From assembly GCF_002095485.1 (NCBI RefSeq), contig NZ_MLFS01000036.1:1-48907 (forward strand): 48,907 nt of DNA, written 5' to 3'. Source of the stretch: Pantoea wallisii (GTDB taxonomy: Bacteria > Pseudomonadota > Gammaproteobacteria > Enterobacterales > Enterobacteriaceae). This document shows, piece after piece, positions 44,676 to 48,907 of the stretch (the first letter of the stretch is position 1; each line of letters opens with the position of its first letter). The position numbers were made by a program, and so were the translations under genes. The notes beneath the pieces were generated by a model. That model was not told the origin of the DNA. It saw only the letters and a list, made by a program, of their open reading frames with translations, and did no database searches.

Positions 44676-47648
44676 ATGAGCGAAGCACACTGCACCATTC
44701 TCTTTAATGGTGAGCGCCTGAGCGGGGAAGCCAATCAGCCTCTGATTGATTTCCTGCAACAGCAGGGGAAAAAATTGCCTCACGTCTGTTACCACCCGGC
44801 TCTGCCGCCGTTGCAAAGCTGCGATGTCTGCTGGGTCGAGGTGGATGGCGAGCGGGTGCGTGGCTGTACACTGCGCACCCGGGAGGGCCTGAAGGTGGTA
44901 AGCGAGAGCGCGGTGCTTCAGGCGGCGCAGCAGGAGGGCATGGATCGACTTTTGAATCGTCATGAACTTTATTGCACGGTATGCGAACACAATACCGGCG
45001 ACTGCACCTTGCATGACACCGTCGCCGATATGCATATTCCGATTCAGTATTACCCTTATCAGCCAAAACCCGATAGCAAAGATCACAGCAACCCGTTTTA
45101 CACCTACGATCCTGACCAGTGCATCCTGTGCGGGCGCTGCGTTGAAGCCTGTCAAAACGTTGAGGTGAACGAAACGCTGTCTATTGATTACAGCGCAGCA
45201 CACCCGCGCGTACTGTGGGACGGCGGTACGCAGATTGCCGGATCAAGCTGTGTCAGCTGCGGTCACTGCGTCACGGTCTGCCCGTGCAATGCGCTGCTGG
45301 AGAAGACCATGCAGCCCAATGCCGGCCCGTTCACCAATATGGATGAAGATCTGAAACGGCCACTGATTGATTTTGTGAAAACGCTGGAGAACAGCATCGG
45401 CATGGAGCCAATCACCGGCATTTCACTGATCGATAATGCGCTGCGCAAGGCGGAGATCAAAAAGACCAAAACCGTCTGTACCTATTGCGGCGTTGGGTGC
45501 AGTTTTGAAGTCTGGACGCGCGATCGTCACATTCTCAAGGTGCAGCCGGTCGTTGATGCGCCGGTTAACGGTATCTCGACCTGCGTGAAAGGTAAGTTCG
45601 GCTGGGACTTTATTAATAGCCCGAACCGCATCACCACGCCGCTGATTCGCGAGAATGGCCGCTTCCGCCCGGCAAGCTGGGATGAAGCGCTGGCGCGGGT
45701 CGCTGAAGGGTTACGTGCCGTAGCGCGCGATCACGGTGGTAACGCCATCGGCTTTATTGGTTCAAGTAAAGCCAGCAACGAGGAAGCGTATCTCACTCAG
45801 AAAATCGCCCGTCTGATTTTTGGCACTAATAACGTGGATAACTCGTCGCGTTATTGTCAGAACCCGGCCACCGAAGGGCTGTTCCGCACCGTGGGGTACG
45901 GTGGAGATGCCGGCACGCTGCGCGATCTGCAACAGACGGCATTGATCATTACCGTGGGCAGTAATCTCGCGGAAAACCATCCGGTCTTCGCATCACATAT
46001 AAAACAGAGCCATAAACACCACGGCCAAAAGCTGCTGGTGGTGGATCCGCGTCGCCACGAAATGGCTGAACGCGCCGACTGCTTCCTGCGCATCCGCCCG
46101 GGTACGGATATGGTGTGGGCATCGGCGATGGCGAAATATATGTTCGATCACGGTTATGCCGATGAGGCTTTTCTGGCGGCCCGGGTTAATCAGGTTGATG
46201 CCTATCGCGCGTCACTGGCGCCCTTTACCCTGGAGATGGCGAGTGAGGTCACTGGCCTGAGCATTGAGCAGCTCACCGAAGCAGCAGAGATGATTGGCCG
46301 CGCCGAAAGCGTATGCCTGCTGTGGGCGATGGGGATTACGCAGCATAGCCACGGTGCGGATGCCAGCACTGCGCTCTCTAATCTGCTGCTGGTGACCGGC
46401 AACTATGGCCGCCCGGGCACCGGCGCGTATCCGATGCGCGGTCACAACAATGTGCAGGGGGCCAGCGACTTTGGCTGCCTGAGCAACGTCTATCCCGGCT
46501 ATGAGAAAGTCAGTGATGAAGACGCCCGACAAAAGTGGGCGCGCGCCTGGGGTGTCGCGCCGGATGCGCTGTCGGCTGAGCCCGGTCTGGATAACTTTAT
46601 GATGGTGCAGGAGGCCCACGAACAGCAGCTGCGCGCCATGTACATTATCGGTGAAGACACCGCCTTCTCTGATGCCGATGCCAGCAAGGTGCATGAAGCG
46701 TTCAGTAAACTCGATTTCATGGTGGTGCAGGACATCTTTATGAGCCACACCGCGCAGTTTGCTGACGTGGTGCTGCCAGGATGCCCGAGCCTGGAAAAAG
46801 AGGGCACGTTCGTTAACACCGAGCGGCGCATTCAGCACTTCTCCGCCGCGCTGCCGCCGCTGGGCGAGAGCCGACCGGACTGGCAAATTCTGACAGAACT
46901 AGCCGCACGGCTGGGCCATGTATGGAACTACCCCAATCCTGGCGCGATCATGGCAGAAGCTGCCAGTATCGCGACGCTGTTTGCCGGCGTCAGCTATGAA
47001 TATCTGGTGGGCTGGCAGTCACAGCTTTGGCCGGTAAAAGCCGATGGCAGCAGCACACCGCTACTCTACACCGATACCTTCCCGTTCCCGGACGGCAAAG
47101 CACGGCTCTATCCGCTGGAGTGGCAACCGCCGATGGAGGCGCCGGACGCGGAGTACGATCTGCTGCTGAACAATGGCCGCATGCTGGAGCACTTCCAGTC
47201 GACCAATCAGACCGGGCAGGGCGGGCGCATCACTTCACTTTCGCCCAACTGGTTTGTCGAGATTTCGTCGCAGCTGGCACAGCAGCGGCAGCTGGCAGAG
47301 GGCGATTGGGTGATGCTGCGCTCGCGGCGCGGTGAGCTTCAGGTCCCGGTGGTGATTACCGAACGCGTGGCCGGTAACGTCCTGTTTATTCCGATTCACC
47401 ACGGTAAACCGGGCGTGAATGGCCTGACGGGCGATCACCACGATCCTGATGTGAATACGCCAGCCTATAAAGAGATTGCCGTCAGTATGCAGAAACTGGC
47501 GCGCGCACCGCAGCCGCATCCGATCCCGCTGCATAATTTCCGTCACGGGCAGCGCACCCCGCTGGATCATCTGCCGGTTGAACAGAAGTGGCAGCAGCCT
47601 GATTACCGCGAGCCGCCTGAACACGTAAACCACCCGGAGAAGAGCTAA
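44676..47648 (+). CDS. Cytoplasmic molybdopterin formate dehydrogenase alpha subunit (FdhA/YjgC type)
   Basis: The 990-residue protein has, in order: an N-terminal 2Fe-2S domain (Cys38, Cys49, Cys52, Cys64), a NuoG-like His/Cys3 cluster region (CTVCEHNTGDCTLH), two 4Fe-4S motifs (CILCGRCVEACQ; CVSCGHCVTVCPC), then the molybdopterin part with its own 4Fe-4S (CTYCGVGC from Cys268) and the active-site Cys394 in SSRYCQNPATEG; there is no selenocysteine. A molybdopterin dinucleotide-binding domain ends the chain. It resembles B. subtilis YjgC/YrhE. It would oxidise formate to CO2 in the cytoplasm; the electron acceptor is unknown. ATG 44676 has GAGG six bases upstream and is preferred over TTG 44655. 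It overlaps the DUF1641 gene (TAATG). Confidence 0.92.
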   Translation: MSEAHCTILFNGERLSGEANQPLIDFLQQQGKKLPHVCYHPALPPLQSCDVCWVEVDGERVRGCTLRTREGLKVVSESAVLQAAQQEGMDRLLNRHELYCTVCEHNTGDCTLHDTVADMHIPIQYYPYQPKPDSKDHSNPFYTYDPDQCILCGRCVEACQNVEVNETLSIDYSAAHPRVLWDGGTQIAGSSCVSCGHCVTVCPCNALLEKTMQPNAGPFTNMDEDLKRPLIDFVKTLENSIGMEPITGISLIDNALRKAEIKKTKTVCTYCGVGCSFEVWTRDRHILKVQPVVDAPVNGISTCVKGKFGWDFINSPNRITTPLIRENGRFRPASWDEALARVAEGLRAVARDHGGNAIGFIGSSKASNEEAYLTQKIARLIFGTNNVDNSSRYCQNPATEGLFRTVGYGGDAGTLRDLQQTALIITVGSNLAENHPVFASHIKQSHKHHGQKLLVVDPRRHEMAERADCFLRIRPGTDMVWASAMAKYMFDHGYADEAFLAARVNQVDAYRASLAPFTLEMASEVTGLSIEQLTEAAEMIGRAESVCLLWAMGITQHSHGADASTALSNLLLVTGNYGRPGTGAYPMRGHNNVQGASDFGCLSNVYPGYEKVSDEDARQKWARAWGVAPDALSAEPGLDNFMMVQEAHEQQLRAMYIIGEDTAFSDADASKVHEAFSKLDFMVVQDIFMSHTAQFADVVLPGCPSLEKEGTFVNTERRIQHFSAALPPLGESRPDWQILTELAARLGHVWNYPNPGAIMAEAASIATLFAGVSYEYLVGWQSQLWPVKADGSSTPLLYTDTFPFPDGKARLYPLEWQPPMEAPDAEYDLLLNNGRMLEHFQSTNQTGQGGRITSLSPNWFVEISSQLAQQRQLAEGDWVMLRSRRGELQVPVVITERVAGNVLFIPIHHGKPGVNGLTGDHHDPDVNTPAYKEIAVSMQKLARAPQPHPIPLHNFRHGQRTPLDHLPVEQKWQQPDYREPPEHVNHPEKS

Positions 47649-48133
47649 TGGCCGAACCCCTTGACTATCAGCCGACCCCGGCACGCACCGAACCGACCGC
47701 GCAGGAAGCGCTGAACGAGCTGCTGGAGAACTTGCATCAGCACGGTTTTTTGCGCCTGGCGAATGATGTTGTCAAAGCCAACAATGACATCGGTAAAATC
47801 CTGGCGGCAGGCCTTAACCGGCCAGGTACGCAGAATGCGGCGCAAAATCTGTCGCTGCTGTTTATGACGCTGAGTACCATTCCGCCGGAGCGTTTCAATC
47901 ATCTGCTGCTGGCGCTCCGCGATGCGCTGCTGGCGATGAAACCTGCGAGCGATGCTGCACAGCAGGAGAAAGCGGCGCCAGGCGTTAGCGGCATCCTTAA
48001 ACTGCTTAATGATGAGTCCCTGTGGCAGGGCATTCGCCCGCTGCTGGCGGCGCTGGAGACCTTCTCCCGTGAGATGCAAAGCGAGGAAGAGAAGCCGATA
48101 ACCCGCTATAGCGGTAAGCCGAGCCGTGACTAG
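47648..48133 (+). CDS. DUF1641 protein (YjgD type), formate dehydrogenase partner
   Basis: The 161-residue, mostly helical soluble protein has the DUF1641 pattern (EALNELLENLHQHGFLRLAN, then DVVKANNDIGKILAAGL, and GILKLLNDESLWQGIRPLL). In Bacillus and many bacteria DUF1641 genes directly follow a YjgC/YrhE-type formate dehydrogenase, so it is likely an accessory or electron-transfer/anchoring subunit; its biochemistry is not known to me. It overlaps the preceding stop by one base and the next gene by eight, a tightly coupled operon. Confidence 0.9.
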   Translation: MAEPLDYQPTPARTEPTAQEALNELLENLHQHGFLRLANDVVKANNDIGKILAAGLNRPGTQNAAQNLSLLFMTLSTIPPERFNHLLLALRDALLAMKPASDAAQQEKAAPGVSGILKLLNDESLWQGIRPLLAALETFSREMQSEEEKPITRYSGKPSRD

Positions 48134-48907
48134 CCCGGAGTGGGTATTGCTGATCGCCAGGGCGCAATTTGCCCTGACTATGGGCATGCACATTACTCTG
48201 GCGGCCCTGACGCTGGGCCTCGCACCCTTTCTGGTCTGGTTTGAAGCGCGCTGGCTATGGGGCAAACTTCCGGAGGCGCGCCAGGCGCTGCATTTCTGGA
48301 TAAAGATCTTTGCCCTGACCGTTGCCATCGGCACCGTTTCCGGCGTGGTGATGGAGTTTCAGTTCGGCACGCACTGGTCGGTTTTCGCCAGTAAGGCCGG
48401 CGGTATTATCGGTCCGCTGATGCTGTATGAAGTGCTGGTGGCGTTTTTTCTGGAGTCCGCGCTGACCGGCGTGATGCTGTTTGGTTTTGACCGGGTACGC
48501 CCGGGCGTGCACTTTGCCGTGACCTGCCTGGTGGCGTGTGGCGCGGTGCTGAGTGCTTTCTGGATTCTGGCCGCCAACTCATGGATGCAGACGCCGGCCG
48601 GGTTCAGTATCAACGAGGCGGGGCAGTTTATTCCGGACAGTGGCGCCAGCCTGCTTGCGGCACCCTCCTTTGGCTGGCGGCTGGCGCACATGTTGCTGGC
48701 ATCCTGGATTAGCGTGGCTTTCCTGCTGAGCGGCGTTGCGGCCTGGCGTCTGCGCCGGCATCCGGCAGAGGGCGCCAGCCGGTTGATGCTGCGCTGTGCG
48801 CTGACGGTATCGCTGATTGCTGTGCCGCTGCAGCTGGTGGTGGGCGATCTGCAGGGGGAAAATACCCTGGCCTGGCAGCCCGCCAAGCTGGCGGCGATTG
48901 AGGGCAG
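48126..48907 (+). CDS. cydA: Cytochrome bd-type quinol oxidase subunit I (CydA/CioA), 3' end outside the window
   Basis: An open frame from GTG 48126 to the window edge encodes 260 residues of a bd oxidase subunit I. The N-terminal LLIARAQFALTMGMH gives the heme ligand His22 (E. coli His19). VVMEFQFGTHWSVF, GGIIGPLMLYEVLVAFFLES with the heme Glu, GVMLFGFDRV, LSAFWILAANSWMQTPAGF and FGWRLAHMLLASW with the heme b558 His are all present. The Q-loop is partly beyond the edge. It overlaps the DUF1641 stop by eight bases, so it is in the same operon. Other in-frame starts (TTG 48144) are possible. The protein would reduce O2 with electrons from quinol in the inner membrane. Confidence 0.85.
   Translation, partial: MTSPEWVLLIARAQFALTMGMHITLAALTLGLAPFLVWFEARWLWGKLPEARQALHFWIKIFALTVAIGTVSGVVMEFQFGTHWSVFASKAGGIIGPLMLYEVLVAFFLESALTGVMLFGFDRVRPGVHFAVTCLVACGAVLSAFWILAANSWMQTPAGFSINEAGQFIPDSGASLLAAPSFGWRLAHMLLASWISVAFLLSGVAAWRLRRHPAEGASRLMLRCALTVSLIAVPLQLVVGDLQGENTLAWQPAKLAAIEG

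Noticed and set aside
44676..47648. Selenocysteine formate dehydrogenase
   Set aside because: The active-site position is an ordinary Cys codon (TGT, residue 394), and there is no in-frame TGA or SECIS-like element.
1..48907. Prophage, insertion sequence, integrase, CRISPR or toxin-antitoxin system
   Set aside because: No transposase, integrase, phage structural, Cas or toxin-antitoxin-like gene and no regularly spaced repeats were seen; the gene content is metabolic and transport related.

Overview
The window looks like the chromosome of a gamma-proteobacterium of the order Enterobacterales, most likely Erwiniaceae (Pantoea/Erwinia/Mixta type). This rests on high-GC coding sequence, very close resemblance of several proteins to their E. 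coli counterparts (Ahr, ClcA, GlsB, YjbJ, ProP, AzlCD/YgaZH), and the mix of sugar, osmolyte and small-molecule genes. The genus is inference. There are no rRNA or tRNA genes, insertion sequences, phage genes or CRISPR arrays that I can see.

Layout. 1-4.7 kb: end of a two-domain ABC ATPase, a GNAT acetyltransferase, an XRE-cupin regulator divergent from azlCD, a CorA-type transporter and two tandem tiny membrane proteins. 4.8-9.5 kb: an atypical SDR divergent from a LysR regulator, a stand-alone receiver protein, a molybdate/tungstate-type permease and binding protein behind a ModE-like operator, and a small unknown gene. 9.6-16.3 kb: aldehyde reductase ahr, a PepSY/DUF2946 pair rich in Met and His (probably copper-linked), glutaminase glsB, chloride/proton antiporter clcA and a UPF0303 protein. 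16.4-26.5 kb: an osmotic-stress block with the treZ-treY-glgX(treX) operon, which makes trehalose from glycogen, divergent from the CsbD-family gene yjbJ, followed by an MHS-type transporter and proP. 26.9-30.9 kb: a VOC protein, a LysR/EamA/PanE-like set and an OBAP-family lipoprotein. 30.9-38.6 kb: a catabolic operon (RbtT-type transporter, GMC oxidoreductase, metal-free M24 homologue, SDR) divergent from a ROK regulator and a sugar porter. 38.6-44.4 kb: SDR/LysR pair, EamA exporter, GH15 glucoamylase/trehalase-like enzyme and a YghA-like SDR. 44.7 kb to the end: an overlapping operon for a cytoplasmic formate-dehydrogenase-like protein, a DUF1641 partner and cytochrome bd oxidase subunit I (cut by the window edge), with a Fur-like palindrome upstream.

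Seven otherwise healthy genes (permease, UPF0303, glgX, treZ, MHS transporter, EamA exporter, one SDR) are each broken by exactly one missing base, most of them at a short run of identical bases. Read across the break, each gives a full-length family protein. This pattern fits uncorrected sequencing indels far better than gene decay, so I describe these genes as probably functional. The most interesting biology is the formate dehydrogenase-DUF1641-bd oxidase operon, the ModE-controlled transporter without an ATPase, and the ROK-linked catabolic cluster of unknown substrate.
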